DNA from: Flavobacterium sp. xlx-214
GTDB taxonomy: Bacteria; Bacteroidota; Bacteroidia; Flavobacteriales; Flavobacteriaceae
DNA length: 64,000 bases
Assembly (NCBI RefSeq): GCF_013874595.1
Contig: NZ_CP059431.1
Coordinates: 1-64,000 of the forward strand
Direction of reading: 5' to 3'
The notes under the pieces were generated by a model, which searched no databases, was not told where the DNA came from, and was given only the letters and a program-made list of their open reading frames with translations. The first letter of the stretch is position 1, and every line of letters starts with the position of its first letter. Of this stretch, positions 51,003 to 60,330 are shown one piece after another. The position numbers and the translations under genes are program-made.

Positions 51003-52981
51003 TTTAAAACATAAGCTCCCTTACTTCGCATATCGTAGTAAGGGATTTTTCTTTCCTGTAAGTACGATATATAAATATTTTGCAAATACTGCGCATTGGT
51101 GTTATGCAAAATAATTTTATTAGGCTGTATTTCCTTTATTAAGCGATCTAGATTTACCTTTGCATTTTGATACAAAATTACATAATCGTATTTCTTAAAA
51201 GGATAAACACCTAAACTATCAATTACCAACCAAGATTGTTTATTAATGACAAAACTATTTTTTATAGACTCTTGTTGTATTACTTCAACATCATTCTTCA
51301 ATTGGTAATTTAAAATACTTTTGCTTGTAAAGGTACTTCCTTCACCAATTAAAATTCCTTTTTGCTGACAATTACTTAAGAAAACGATATTTTTTGTATC
51401 GTACATTAAAATTGTTTCATTTTTAGATTTATTCTCAAAAACAGCTGCTAATTTTGCTGTTTGAAGTCCTATAATACAAAGCAAACAAACAACCAGCTTT
51501 TTGTAACTCTTTTGATAAAAGAACCAAAAAACAGCGTAAATAAACAATATTAGAAAAACAACTTCAACTGCATTTAAATGTATTGAAATACTTTTTAAAC
51601 TAAAGTAATTGCTTACATACTCTACACTTCTAAAACATACATCTGCAACAGGCTGAAGCAACATGGTCAAGTATGCAGCAAAATCAATAGAAAGAAAACT
51701 CAGAAAAAGCTGTAGAAACCATGCTATTAACAAAAATGATGTAAGTGGAATAGCGATTATATTTCCTAGTAAAAATAATAATGGAACTTGATTAAAATAA
51801 TAAATACTTAAGGGTAAAACACCTAACTGAGCTATTAATGAAACACCTATTAGCTGACTAAAATAATTAATTACAAAATTTTTAGCCTTAAAGTATTTTT
51901 GAACTAATGGATAACAAAAAACAATTGAAAAAACAGCTAAATAACTTAGTTGAAAACCAACATCAAGCAAATAATTAGGTTCAAATAGCAGAATCATAAA
52001 CATACTACCAACTAACAAATTAATATTAAAAACACGCTTGTGAGTATAATTGGCTACTATCAACATAACACACATTAAAGCAGCTCTCATTACAGAACCA
52101 CTAAATCCTGCCATACAGCAAAAAATCAGTAAGAAAAACACAAGAATACCATCAATCCAATAGTTAGGAAGCCTTGTTCTGCGCAAAACATAAGAAATCG
52201 ATCCAAAAAGTAAAACTACATGCATACCAGAAACCGCTAAAACATGCATTACACCTAGCTCTTTAAACTGCGTTTGTACATCTTGATCTAAATTATTTTT
52301 GATACCAAATAACAACGCTTCAATAAAGCCAATTGTCTTTTTATCATAATTCATTTTAGAAAAACGCTGAATAAAATTCTCTCTTAAATCAATTATTTGC
52401 GGTGTAATGGTACGATGTTCACCCATTTTAATAGGCAAATGATAAGCTGTTATTTGATAAAAAATGCGCTTATTAGCAAGATATTCTTTGTAATTAAAAT
52501 CGTTTGGATTATTTGCGGCAGTAACTTCTTTTATAGTTCCAAAAACCTTAAACACACTACCTACTTTTAATAAGGTATCATTTTTAGGAATTGAAACTAA
52601 AACTTTGGCATTCGATTTTTCAGAAATCAATGTTCCAAATGCTCGTTTGGTATACTTATTAGCTTTTAAAACCTCATCAATTTCAACAACAAACTCTTTT
52701 TGGGCAATATCAATCGGTTCTAAATCAACATTATGAATCTTTACATTAAGCGCACCAATTGCAAAAAACAAAACATATAAACTAGTAAAAACGGCTAGAT
52801 TTGCTTGGTTGTTAAAAACCTTTATTTCTTTCTTAAAATGAAGAAAAAGTAAACTTAGAAAAGCTACAAAGGCAATACTTAAAACCACTGAAAAAGAAAG
52901 CGGAAAGTATAATCCACAAAAAATCCCATGTACAAAAGATAATGTAATGGGATAAATTGGATATTTCATTACCTTCTTCAT
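50966..52981 (-). CDS. comEC: ComEC/Rec2 family DNA-uptake membrane protein
   Basis: The 671-residue polytopic protein carries the ComEC competence domain with the signature FKELGVMHVLAVSGMHVVLLFG near residue 240 and SGSVMRAALMCVMLIVA. It is expected to form the inner-membrane DNA translocation channel. The last 170 residues, where many ComEC proteins have a metallo-beta-lactamase-like nuclease domain, lack any HxHxDH motif and appear degenerate or replaced by an MBL-like fold remnant; this shorter form is common in Flavobacteria. The first ATG is used; a second lies three codons in. The gene is convergent and overlapping with the thioredoxin gene. Confidence 0.9.
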   Translation of the reverse strand: MKKVMKYPIYPITLSFVHGIFCGLYFPLSFSVVLSIAFVAFLSLLFLHFKKEIKVFNNQANLAVFTSLYVLFFAIGALNVKIHNVDLEPIDIAQKEFVVEIDEVLKANKYTKRAFGTLISEKSNAKVLVSIPKNDTLLKVGSVFKVFGTIKEVTAANNPNDFNYKEYLANKRIFYQITAYHLPIKMGEHRTITPQIIDLRENFIQRFSKMNYDKKTIGFIEALLFGIKNNLDQDVQTQFKELGVMHVLAVSGMHVVLLFGSISYVLRRTRLPNYWIDGILVFFLLIFCCMAGFSGSVMRAALMCVMLIVANYTHKRVFNINLLVGSMFMILLFEPNYLLDVGFQLSYLAVFSIVFCYPLVQKYFKAKNFVINYFSQLIGVSLIAQLGVLPLSIYYFNQVPLLFLLGNIIAIPLTSFLLIAWFLQLFLSFLSIDFAAYLTMLLQPVADVCFRSVEYVSNYFSLKSISIHLNAVEVVFLILFIYAVFWFFYQKSYKKLVVCLLCIIGLQTAKLAAVFENKSKNETILMYDTKNIVFLSNCQQKGILIGEGSTFTSKSILNYQLKNDVEVIQQESIKNSFVINKQSWLVIDSLGVYPFKKYDYVILYQNAKVNLDRLIKEIQPNKIILHNTNAQYLQNIYISYLQERKIPYYDMRSKGAYVLNYNKEINSSADL
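51017..51050 (+). terminator. Terminator of the thioredoxin gene inside comEC
   Basis: TCCCTTACT and AGTAAGGGA form a 9-bp stem with an 11-nt loop, followed by five T residues in the plus direction. It lies entirely inside the 3' coding region of comEC. Confidence 0.75.
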
Positions 52982-53021
52982 AAATCTAAAGGTATGAAAT
53001 TTTTGAATATTAAATAATTAA

Positions 53022-53636
53022 CTATAATACTTGTCTGTCATAAACTCTGTTGATTTGTACAAAGCCTCTACTGTAATATGCTTCTTTTGTTGAGTTGATA
53101 GAAACACCTTTAGAAGTTGCAGAATGAATGAATTTAATATCATCACCATTCACTTCAATTACAATTCCTACATGATTAATTACGCGTGAACCGCCATTTT
53201 TAAAGAAGATTAAATCACCTGGTTTTGCTTCTGAAGCTGAAACACGTTCTCCGCGTGAAGCCATTTCTTTTGAAGTTCTTGGCAAATCAATTTTAAATTG
53301 ATTAAAAGCTGTCTTCACAAAACCTGAACAATCCATACCATTACGAGACATTCCTCCCCATTGGTAACGAATTCCCTGATAATCGCTAGCTACATTCATT
53401 AATTGCTCTGTTAAGTAGCAATATTTAGCTTTTTCTGATTTTTTAGAAGTTTTTCCTTCTAATTCATCATCAACTGCATTCATTTTTTTATTAATTTCTG
53501 CAATAGCTAAATTTTCTGCTATTCTTTGCTTGTTTATTGCGGATGTTTTTGTGACAGATATTTTCGTTTGGGCTGAAACTTCTGTGCTTAAACATATGGT
53601 ACAAAACGCAACTAACGTTAAAGCTAAATTCTTCAT
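53022..53636 (-). CDS. NlpC/P60-family peptidoglycan endopeptidase
   Basis: The 204-residue secreted cysteine peptidase has a signal peptide ending SAQ, a Lys-rich linker and an NlpC/P60 domain with catalytic Cys103 in MDCSGFV, His in NHVGIVIE and polar third residue in IHSATSKGV. Such enzymes cut the D-Glu-meso-Dap bond of stem peptides. The in-frame ATG at 53684 adds 16 residues before a good signal peptide, so I choose MKNLALTLVAF. It lies 40 bases upstream of comEC on the same strand. Confidence 0.9.
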   Translation of the reverse strand: MKNLALTLVAFCTICLSTEVSAQTKISVTKTSAINKQRIAENLAIAEINKKMNAVDDELEGKTSKKSEKAKYCYLTEQLMNVASDYQGIRYQWGGMSRNGMDCSGFVKTAFNQFKIDLPRTSKEMASRGERVSASEAKPGDLIFFKNGGSRVINHVGIVIEVNGDDIKFIHSATSKGVSINSTKEAYYSRGFVQINRVYDRQVL

Positions 53637-53715
53637 TAAATATATTTTTGTAATAAAATTGGTATCTGTTGTTGTGATTAACACAAATATAGACTTTTTA
53701 ATTTTCTTAGCCTTC

Positions 53716-54837
53716 CTAAAAAGTTCTTAAATTTTTCTTAATTATGTTGATAACTCTATTACTTGCACCACCACCACCTAGCTTTTTTTCCAATTCATCG
53801 TACTTTGAAAGGATTTTACTTCTTGAAGAATTGTTAATAACTTTTTCAAATTCGGCTTTAATCTGGGTAGCATTGCAATCATTTTGAATTAATTCGGTCA
53901 CAATTAACTCGTCCATTATAAGGTTTACTAACGAAATATACTTTAATTTAATAATGCGCTTTGCAATTTGATACGAAATGTTGTTTGCTTTGTAAACCAC
54001 AACCTGAGGCACTTTAAACAACGCTGTTTCTAAAGTTGCTGTACCCGAAGTTACTAAAGCTGCGTAAGCATTATTCAACAAATTATAGGTATCATTTGAA
54101 ATGAATTTTACATTTTCTTGTTTAATAAACTGCTTGTAAAAAGTATAATCAAGACTTGGTGCGCCTGCAATAATGAATTGATATTGCGGATAATCGTCTA
54201 CAATTTGCAACATTTCATTTAAAAGACGTGCAATCTCTTGTGTTCGACTTCCTGGTAAAAGCGCAATTATTGGTCGATCATCTAATTGATGGACTTCTCT
54301 AAAATTATTGGCTTTGTGTTTTTGAAAAAAATCAATCTCATCTAACAAAGGATGTCCTACATAATGCACTGGAAAATGATGTTTTTTCTCATAAAAATCT
54401 TTCTCAAACGGAAGAATGACATACATATGATTTACATCTTGCTTAATAGCTTTAATTCTACCTTCTTTCCAAGCCCAAATTTGAGGCGATATATAATAAT
54501 GAGTATCAAACCCTTTTTTCTTAGCCCATTTGGCTATTCGCATATTAAAACCAGGATAATCAATAAAAATAATGATATCGGGGTTAAAAGCAAGAATATC
54601 TTTTTTACAAAAATCGATGTTTTTAAAAATGGTTCGCAGGTTTGCGGCTACTTCAACAAAACCCATAAAAGCTAAATCTTTATAGTGTTTTACTAAAGTA
54701 CCACCAACATCTTGCATTAAATTTCCGCCCCAAAAACGCACTTCTGCATTAGGTTCTTCTTTAAAAAGGGCTTTTAATAAATTAGCTCCGTGTAAATCGC
54801 CCGATGCTTCGCCTGCAATAATATAATACTTCATCAT
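53716..54837 (-). CDS. lpxB: Lipid-A-disaccharide synthase
   Basis: LpxB condenses two acylated glucosamine units in the Raetz pathway. The 373-residue glycosyltransferase begins MMKYYIIAGEASGDLHGANLLKAL, with FWGGNLMQDVGG, FIDYPGFNMRIAKWAKK, YYISPQIWAWKEGR, LPFEKDFYEKKHHFPVHYVGHPLLD and LLPGSRTQEI, all family-typical. The second Met may be the true start. It overlaps the preceding membrane-protein gene by four bases (ATGA), and that gene overlaps surE by one base, giving a surE-membrane protein-lpxB operon. Confidence 0.95.
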   Translation of the reverse strand: MMKYYIIAGEASGDLHGANLLKALFKEEPNAEVRFWGGNLMQDVGGTLVKHYKDLAFMGFVEVAANLRTIFKNIDFCKKDILAFNPDIIIFIDYPGFNMRIAKWAKKKGFDTHYYISPQIWAWKEGRIKAIKQDVNHMYVILPFEKDFYEKKHHFPVHYVGHPLLDEIDFFQKHKANNFREVHQLDDRPIIALLPGSRTQEIARLLNEMLQIVDDYPQYQFIIAGAPSLDYTFYKQFIKQENVKFISNDTYNLLNNAYAALVTSGTATLETALFKVPQVVVYKANNISYQIAKRIIKLKYISLVNLIMDELIVTELIQNDCNATQIKAEFEKVINNSSRSKILSKYDELEKKLGGGGASNRVINIIKKNLRTF

Positions 54838-55109
54838 CCAAAAATTATATAGAAGGCAATTATAATAAACGAGAAGATTACACCACGTGCGCTAAAATAA
54901 TTATCGCGATTTAAAAACAAATAAAACAACCCTATATTGGGAATAGAACCCATTGAAAAAGCTTTAGATGAAACATCACTGTACATAAAAATGTTTCCAT
55001 TTTCTATTGGACTCATTTTAGTAAACAAATAAAAAAGGATACAACCAAAAACAAAAGATACAAGTAAAGCAGCTACAGTACCTAAAGCAAATTTTAAAAA
55101 TTTATTCAT
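54834..55109 (-). CDS. Small membrane protein between surE and lpxB
   Basis: The 91-residue protein (from MNKFLKFALGTVAALLVSFVFG) has three hydrophobic segments at about residues 6-30, 52-68 and 72-91 and no recognised motif. The longer in-frame start at 55121 lies inside the surE end, so I choose the ATG that overlaps the surE stop by one base (TAATG). It overlaps lpxB by four bases. Tight coupling between surE and lpxB suggests an envelope or lipid-A-related role, which is inference only. Confidence 0.72.
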   Translation of the reverse strand: MNKFLKFALGTVAALLVSFVFGCILFYLFTKMSPIENGNIFMYSDVSSKAFSMGSIPNIGLFYLFLNRDNYFSARGVIFSFIIIAFYIIFG

Positions 55110-55876
55110 TATAAGTTCCAAGTATTTAATTGTTGCATGGCATGGTAAGCAGTTAAATCATATTGCACTGGCACCACAGAAACATAACCATTGGCTAACG
55201 CCCATTCATCGGTATCTTCACCCTTATCATGATTTACAAAAGTTCCTGTAAGCCAATAATATTTTTTTCCGTGCGGATTGGTACGTTCATCAAACTTTTC
55301 AACCCAAGTTGCTTTTGCTTGTCGGCAAACCTTTATCCCTTTTATCTCTTTTTCTTCTAATTTGGGAAAATTTACATTTAAAACTACGCCTTCTTGCAAA
55401 CCATTTTTAATAGTTTCTAAAGTAATTTTTTTGACAATACTTTTTATAGGTTCAAAATTTGCGTTCCAACTAAAATCGGCCAAAGAAAAACCAATTGCAG
55501 GAATACCACTCATACCCGCCTCTACTGCAGCAGACATAGTACCTGAATAAATAACATTGGAAGCAGAATTAGAACCATGATTAATGCCCGATACACAAAT
55601 ATCTGGCTTTTTCTTTAAGATTTGATCTATAGCAATCTTAACACAATCAACAGGTGTTCCAGAGCAAGCAAACTCTTTTATAGCATCTTTATCAATGTAA
55701 ACCTGCTCTAAAAAAAGCGTATTATTCACTGTAATTGCATGTCCCATAGCTGATTGTGGACTATCAGGTGCCACTACAACTACATCGCCAATTTCTTTCA
55801 TTATACTAATTAAAGTACGAATACCTGGAGCTGTAATTCCATCGTCATTCGTTACTAAAATCAATGGTTTTTTCAT
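55109..55876 (-). CDS. surE: 5'/3'-nucleotidase SurE
   Basis: SurE removes phosphate from nucleoside monophosphates and is linked to stationary-phase survival. The 255-residue protein has the metal site VTNDDGITAPGI (Asp11, Asp12), SPQSAMGHAITV with the conserved Ser, SGTPVDCVKIA, VSGINHGSNSASNVIYSGTMSAAVEAG with its Asn, and ALANGYVSVVPVQYDLTAY. First gene of a three-gene operon with the small membrane protein and lpxB. Confidence 0.96.
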   Translation of the reverse strand: MKKPLILVTNDDGITAPGIRTLISIMKEIGDVVVVAPDSPQSAMGHAITVNNTLFLEQVYIDKDAIKEFACSGTPVDCVKIAIDQILKKKPDICVSGINHGSNSASNVIYSGTMSAAVEAGMSGIPAIGFSLADFSWNANFEPIKSIVKKITLETIKNGLQEGVVLNVNFPKLEEKEIKGIKVCRQAKATWVEKFDERTNPHGKKYYWLTGTFVNHDKGEDTDEWALANGYVSVVPVQYDLTAYHAMQQLNTWNL

Positions 55877-56044
55877 AAAATTTCATTTATACTTGTAAAA
55901 GTAATCAAATAAATCTACTTTCATTTTAAAACATCGTACTGAAATAAACACTTAACAAAATTTTATTTAAGTATTGGCGTAGTTTTAAGGGAGATTTTAA
56001 GTATTTTAGTTGAAAATTTATTGATGACTGCTATTTGGCAATTT

Positions 56045-58138
56045 ATGAAGAGAAATTATAAAGTAATATTAGTTGTTGTAGCACTAGCTGCAGCACTTTG
56101 GAGTTTTGTGCCTTTTCAAAAAAGCAAGGATCCAGACCCAGAAAAAGAAGCTTTTTTATTAGGCGTTTTAAGTTTTGTATTGCAAAACGCGCATTATCAC
56201 CCTGCTGATGTTAATGATGCCTTCTCGCAAAAAGTATACACCAATTACTTAAAAGTTTTAGATGGTAACAAGCGTTTCTTATTACAAAGCGATGTGGATG
56301 GATTTAAAAAGTATGAAACCTTAATTGATGATGAGTTTAAAACTCAAAAAATTGATTTTTTCAATGCTACATATCCTGTTGTTCAATCAAGAATTACAGA
56401 AGCTAAAACCTATTACAAAGAAATTTTAGAAAAGCCATTTGATCTTACTAAAAAAGAAACACTTAATACCGATTACGAAAAGCAACCTTTTGCTTCTAAC
56501 AAAGAAGATTTAAAAGAGCGTTGGCGTAAGCAATTAAAACTAAGTGTACTTTCTTCTATTGAAGATAAAATGAAGCTACAAGAAAATGATTCTTTGCAAA
56601 AAGAGCCTAAAAAATCGTTAGCTGAAATAGAAAAAGAAGCACGTGAAACAACGTTAAAATCGTTAAATGACTACTTTGAATTCTTCCAAGAAATTTCTCG
56701 TGAAGAATGGTTATCTATTTACATCAACACTATTTTAGAACAATTTGATCCTCATACCAATTACTTTGCGCCAGACGATAAGAAAAAGTTTGATGAAAGC
56801 ATGGCGGGTTCTATGGAAGGAATTGGAGCTATTTTACGTAAAAAAGATCAGTATACCGAAATTTTAGAAGTGGTTCCAGGTGGTCCGGCAATGAAACAAG
56901 GCGAACTTGAAAATGGTGACGTTATTTTAAAAGTGGCTCAAGGAAACGAAGAACCTGTTGATATTGGCGGTATGCGTCAAGAAAAAGTAGTTAAAATGAT
57001 CAAAGGTAAAAAAGGTACCGTGGTTAATTTAACGGTTAAAAAAGTAGATGGTTCTATAAAAGTAATCTCTATTACGCGTGATAAATTTGAAATAGAAGAC
57101 ACTTTTGCAAAATCTTCTATTATTGATACACCACAAGGAAAGTATGGGTTAATTCACTTACCTAAATTCTACATTAGTTTTGAAAACCGCGATAACCGTG
57201 ATGCTTTTAAAGATGTTGCGAAAGAAGTTGCGTATTTAAAAGAACAAAAAGTAGATGGCATCATCATGGATTTACGTAACAATGGTGGTGGTTCTTTACA
57301 AACGGTGGTTGATATGGTTGGTTTGTTTATTCCACAAGGTCCTGTTGTACAAGTTAAAGCAAAATCAGGCGAAAATGATGTTTTGTATGATCGTGACAAT
57401 AAAACCCAATGGGAAGGTCCGTTGGTTGTTTTAATCAATAATTATTCAGCTTCGGCATCTGAAATTTTTGCAGCAGCTATTCAAGATTACAACCGTGGTT
57501 TGGTTTTAGGTTCTAAGCATTCATATGGAAAAGGAACAGTACAAAACATGTTAGATTTGAATCGTTTTGGTAATAAAAAAATTGGCGATTTAGGCGGAAT
57601 GAAATTTACAAGTCAAAAATTCTATCGTGTAAATGGCGGTTCTACTCAATTAAAAGGAGTTGAAAGTGATGTTATTTTACCAGACCGTTTCTTATATGTT
57701 GATACAGGTGAGCGCGATAACGATACTGCCATGCAGTGGGATAAAATTGCAAAGGCTAACTTTAATCCGTTTGGTAATAATTTTGCGCCAATCATCGAGA
57801 AAAGTAAAAAACGAATTGCGGCTAATAAAGAATTTCAGTTAATTGATGAAAGTGCTAAATGGGTAAAATCCCAGCAAGACGATAATACTTTTTCATTACA
57901 GTATGATGAATACATGGCAAAATCGAAAGAATTAGATGCGCAAACCAAAAAATTCAACGCTTTAAAGGATTACAAAAACACCTTGGTTTTTAAATCGTTA
58001 CCGCATGATGAAGCTTTAATAAAAACCGATACTGTTTTACAAAACAAACGCAAACGTTGGTTTAAAAGCTTAAATAATGATGTGTATGTTGAAGAAGCCG
58101 TAAACGTTTTAAAAGATATTAATTCTATAAAAAAATAA
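56045..58138 (+). CDS. Tail-specific (C-terminal processing) protease, Prc/CtpA family
   Basis: The protein (697 residues from MKRNYKVILVVVALAAAL) has one N-terminal membrane or signal helix, an N-terminal Prc domain, a PDZ domain (about residues 245-340, SMEGIGAILRKKDQYTEI) and an S41 catalytic domain with the Ser in NYSASASEIFAAAIQDYNRG and Lys in HSYGKGTVQ, then a DUF3340-type C-terminus. It degrades misfolded periplasmic proteins and processes envelope proteins. Upstream ATG at 56024 would lengthen the N-terminus by seven residues. A permease gene follows five bases later. Confidence 0.93.
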   Translation: MKRNYKVILVVVALAAALWSFVPFQKSKDPDPEKEAFLLGVLSFVLQNAHYHPADVNDAFSQKVYTNYLKVLDGNKRFLLQSDVDGFKKYETLIDDEFKTQKIDFFNATYPVVQSRITEAKTYYKEILEKPFDLTKKETLNTDYEKQPFASNKEDLKERWRKQLKLSVLSSIEDKMKLQENDSLQKEPKKSLAEIEKEARETTLKSLNDYFEFFQEISREEWLSIYINTILEQFDPHTNYFAPDDKKKFDESMAGSMEGIGAILRKKDQYTEILEVVPGGPAMKQGELENGDVILKVAQGNEEPVDIGGMRQEKVVKMIKGKKGTVVNLTVKKVDGSIKVISITRDKFEIEDTFAKSSIIDTPQGKYGLIHLPKFYISFENRDNRDAFKDVAKEVAYLKEQKVDGIIMDLRNNGGGSLQTVVDMVGLFIPQGPVVQVKAKSGENDVLYDRDNKTQWEGPLVVLINNYSASASEIFAAAIQDYNRGLVLGSKHSYGKGTVQNMLDLNRFGNKKIGDLGGMKFTSQKFYRVNGGSTQLKGVESDVILPDRFLYVDTGERDNDTAMQWDKIAKANFNPFGNNFAPIIEKSKKRIAANKEFQLIDESAKWVKSQQDDNTFSLQYDEYMAKSKELDAQTKKFNALKDYKNTLVFKSLPHDEALIKTDTVLQNKRKRWFKSLNNDVYVEEAVNVLKDINSIKK

Positions 58139-58142
58139 CACA

Positions 58143-59246
58143 GTGTTTAAAAAATTTGTTTCGGCAAATAGAAAAGCGCTCCAAAAATTTAAACAAAATT
58201 ATTGGGGCGTTTTTTCTTTAGCTTTTATTGTTTTACTTACTTTATTTGCCTTATTTGCTTATGTTATTGCACCAGACAATACCATAAATGCAAATAATGG
58301 TGATGTTTCTATTAGCACCCAAAAACCAGGTTTTAAGGTAAAAACAATAAACGTTCCATTATACAACAATAAAAAAAGTACTGTTTTTGATTATTTTCTG
58401 GGTAAAGAAATCAAAAATCAATTCATACCTATTCTTTCGTATCACTTTAAAAACGACACCCTTTTTTATAAAGAATTCTCGGTAGATCCATCCATAGCAC
58501 AAACAAAATATGTTTTAACAAGTGTTTTTCCTAAGAAGGATACTTCTTTCATCGAAAAAAACCACATCAAAACAAATACTTACTGGTTAGGAACCGATAA
58601 TCAAGGTCGCGATTATTTAAGTCGATTAATTATTGGTGCGCGTGTATCACTTGCCATTGGTTTTGTTGCCGTGTTTATATCGTTAATAATAGGTATTTCA
58701 TTAGGCGCATTGGCGGGATATTACGGCGGAAAAGTAGATGCTTTTATTCTTTGGCTCATAAATGTAATTTGGTCTATACCTACCCTACTTTTGGTTATTG
58801 CCATAACACTAGCCTTAGGAAAAGGTTTTTGGCAAGTTTTTATTGCTGTTGGGTTAACCATGTGGGTTGAAGTTGCCCGTGTAGTGCGTGGCCAAGTAAT
58901 GAGTGCTAAACAAATGCAGTACATTACCGCAGCACGAGCTTTAGGCTATAATGATTACCGTATTATTTTTAAACACATTATTCCTAATATTATGGCGCCT
59001 GTCATTGTAATATCGGCAGCTAATTTTGCATCGGCTATTTTAGTAGAAAGTGGTTTGAGCTTTTTAGGTTTAGGTGCGCAAGTACCTGTACCAAGTTGGG
59101 GCGGTATGATTAAAGAGCATTACAACTATATTATTTTAGGAAAACCTTATTTAGCTTTAATACCTGGCGCTGCAATGTGTTTGGTAGTAGTTGCTTTTAT
59201 GGTGATTGGCAATGCGTTGCGTGATGCATTGGATGTGAAAAATTAA
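58143..59246 (+). CDS. Opp/Dpp-type ABC permease (DppC/OppC-like), lone subunit
   Basis: The 367-residue permease has one N-terminal helix, a periplasmic segment of about 110 residues, then the transport domain beginning IGARVSLAIGFVAVFISLIIGISLGALAGYYGGKVDAFI and the EAA-like loop EVARVVRGQVMSAKQMQYITAARALGYNDYRIIFKHIIPN. The start is a GTG five bases after the protease stop. It is longer than usual DppC proteins. No DppB, ATPase or binding protein is beside it, so the transporter must be completed from elsewhere. The protease-permease pairing appears fixed by spacing. Confidence 0.9.
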   Translation: MFKKFVSANRKALQKFKQNYWGVFSLAFIVLLTLFALFAYVIAPDNTINANNGDVSISTQKPGFKVKTINVPLYNNKKSTVFDYFLGKEIKNQFIPILSYHFKNDTLFYKEFSVDPSIAQTKYVLTSVFPKKDTSFIEKNHIKTNTYWLGTDNQGRDYLSRLIIGARVSLAIGFVAVFISLIIGISLGALAGYYGGKVDAFILWLINVIWSIPTLLLVIAITLALGKGFWQVFIAVGLTMWVEVARVVRGQVMSAKQMQYITAARALGYNDYRIIFKHIIPNIMAPVIVISAANFASAILVESGLSFLGLGAQVPVPSWGGMIKEHYNYIILGKPYLALIPGAAMCLVVVAFMVIGNALRDALDVKN

Positions 59247-59283
59247 ACTCTTTTTAATTATCTTTTTTAATGAAAGAATAAAT

Positions 59284-59353
59284 ACCTACGAGATTAAATA
59301 ACCCCCGCAGGTTGTAACAAAAATATCCTGCAAGGTTAAAAACCTTGTAGGTA
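59284..59353. repeat. Intergenic palindromic repeat pair
   Basis: Two imperfect palindromes lie side by side between convergent genes. The second (59327-59351) pairs CCTGCAAGGTT with AACCTTGTAGG around AAA, with one G-U pair. The first (about 59284-59312) pairs ACCTACGAG with CCGCAGGT imperfectly. The outer ends ATACCTAC and GTAGGTAT are complementary, so the whole can also fold as one large hairpin. It resembles the palindrome at 14039-14070 and may also stop transcription from both genes. Confidence 0.6.
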
Positions 59354-59377
59354 TATATCTTTTTAAAAAACTGCTGT

Positions 59378-60232
59378 TTACTGAATTACAAATTGTTTTA
59401 AATCTTGGCGATTGCCTTTAAAGATATTTAAATCGACTTTTGTTTCAATACCGTTAACAGTGCCTTTATCGGTAAACTGCCAAAAATGCCAGTCATCGTT
59501 CATTTTTTCACTAAACAAACTGTATTTCGCAATCCAAATTTTATAATCGGGAAAATCGTTTTTTAAATGATGTTCGTAAAAATTCGCACCTGAATAAATA
59601 ATAGGTTTTACACCGTAATGTTTTTCAACAATAGCAATCCAGTTTTTTAAACCTTCGATCATTTTTTCTTTCGATTGCATTTTTGGAAGTTCTTCAATAT
59701 CTAAAACAGGAAAAAAATCACCTGCTTCTAAAGGTGTGTTTTTAATAAAATTCAAAGCCTGTAAGGTACTGTTTTCATCAGGTCGGTAATAATGATAAGC
59801 GCCACGAACCAGCAATCTACTTTTTGCTTTTTTCCAATTATAACTAAACTTGGCATCAACACCATCAATGCCCATAGTAGTACGCAGAAAAACATAATCA
59901 ACAGGGAATTTGTGGTATAAAGAATCAATTGCCTTCCAATCAATATCATACTGATAATGTGAAACATCAAAGCCAAATAAATGATCTTTGTGTTTGTCTA
60001 AAATCTCAATAGCTCTAAAATCGTGAACCGTAACTTCTTTGCTACCCTCTTTATTAAAAATACTTTCGTAAATATCGGTCACAAAATACTTAATACCATC
60101 TCTGTAATGAAATACTACAAACGCTAAAATAAGCATTGTATACGCCAATACATGCCATTTCCATTTAGCAATTTTTGTTTTTTTACGAACCGTTTTTTTA
60201 CGATTGTATTTTCGCGGTTTTACAGCAGCCAT
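59378..60232 (-). CDS. Glycoside hydrolase family 25 lysozyme, membrane-anchored
   Basis: The 284-residue protein has a Lys/Arg-rich cytoplasmic N-terminus (to about residue 27), one transmembrane helix (about 29-46) and a GH25 (Lyc_muramidase-type) domain: FGFDVSHYQYDIDW with the catalytic Asp, FLRTTMG, RGAYHYYRP, VLDIEELP and IYSGANFYEHHL and IWIAKYS. It cleaves the MurNAc-GlcNAc bond. The ATG at 60259 adds nine residues that look like leader, so MAAVKPRKY is preferred. It is convergent with the permease gene, with palindromic repeats between. Confidence 0.88.
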   Translation of the reverse strand: MAAVKPRKYNRKKTVRKKTKIAKWKWHVLAYTMLILAFVVFHYRDGIKYFVTDIYESIFNKEGSKEVTVHDFRAIEILDKHKDHLFGFDVSHYQYDIDWKAIDSLYHKFPVDYVFLRTTMGIDGVDAKFSYNWKKAKSRLLVRGAYHYYRPDENSTLQALNFIKNTPLEAGDFFPVLDIEELPKMQSKEKMIEGLKNWIAIVEKHYGVKPIIYSGANFYEHHLKNDFPDYKIWIAKYSLFSEKMNDDWHFWQFTDKGTVNGIETKVDLNIFKGNRQDLKQFVIQ

Positions 60233-60330
60233 AATTGTATTGCAATTATACAAACACAAATTACGTTTTTATTTTTTTAGTCTACAACAACAAATTTTAA
60301 ATTATTTTTACAGACTAAATTTTCAAAGAA

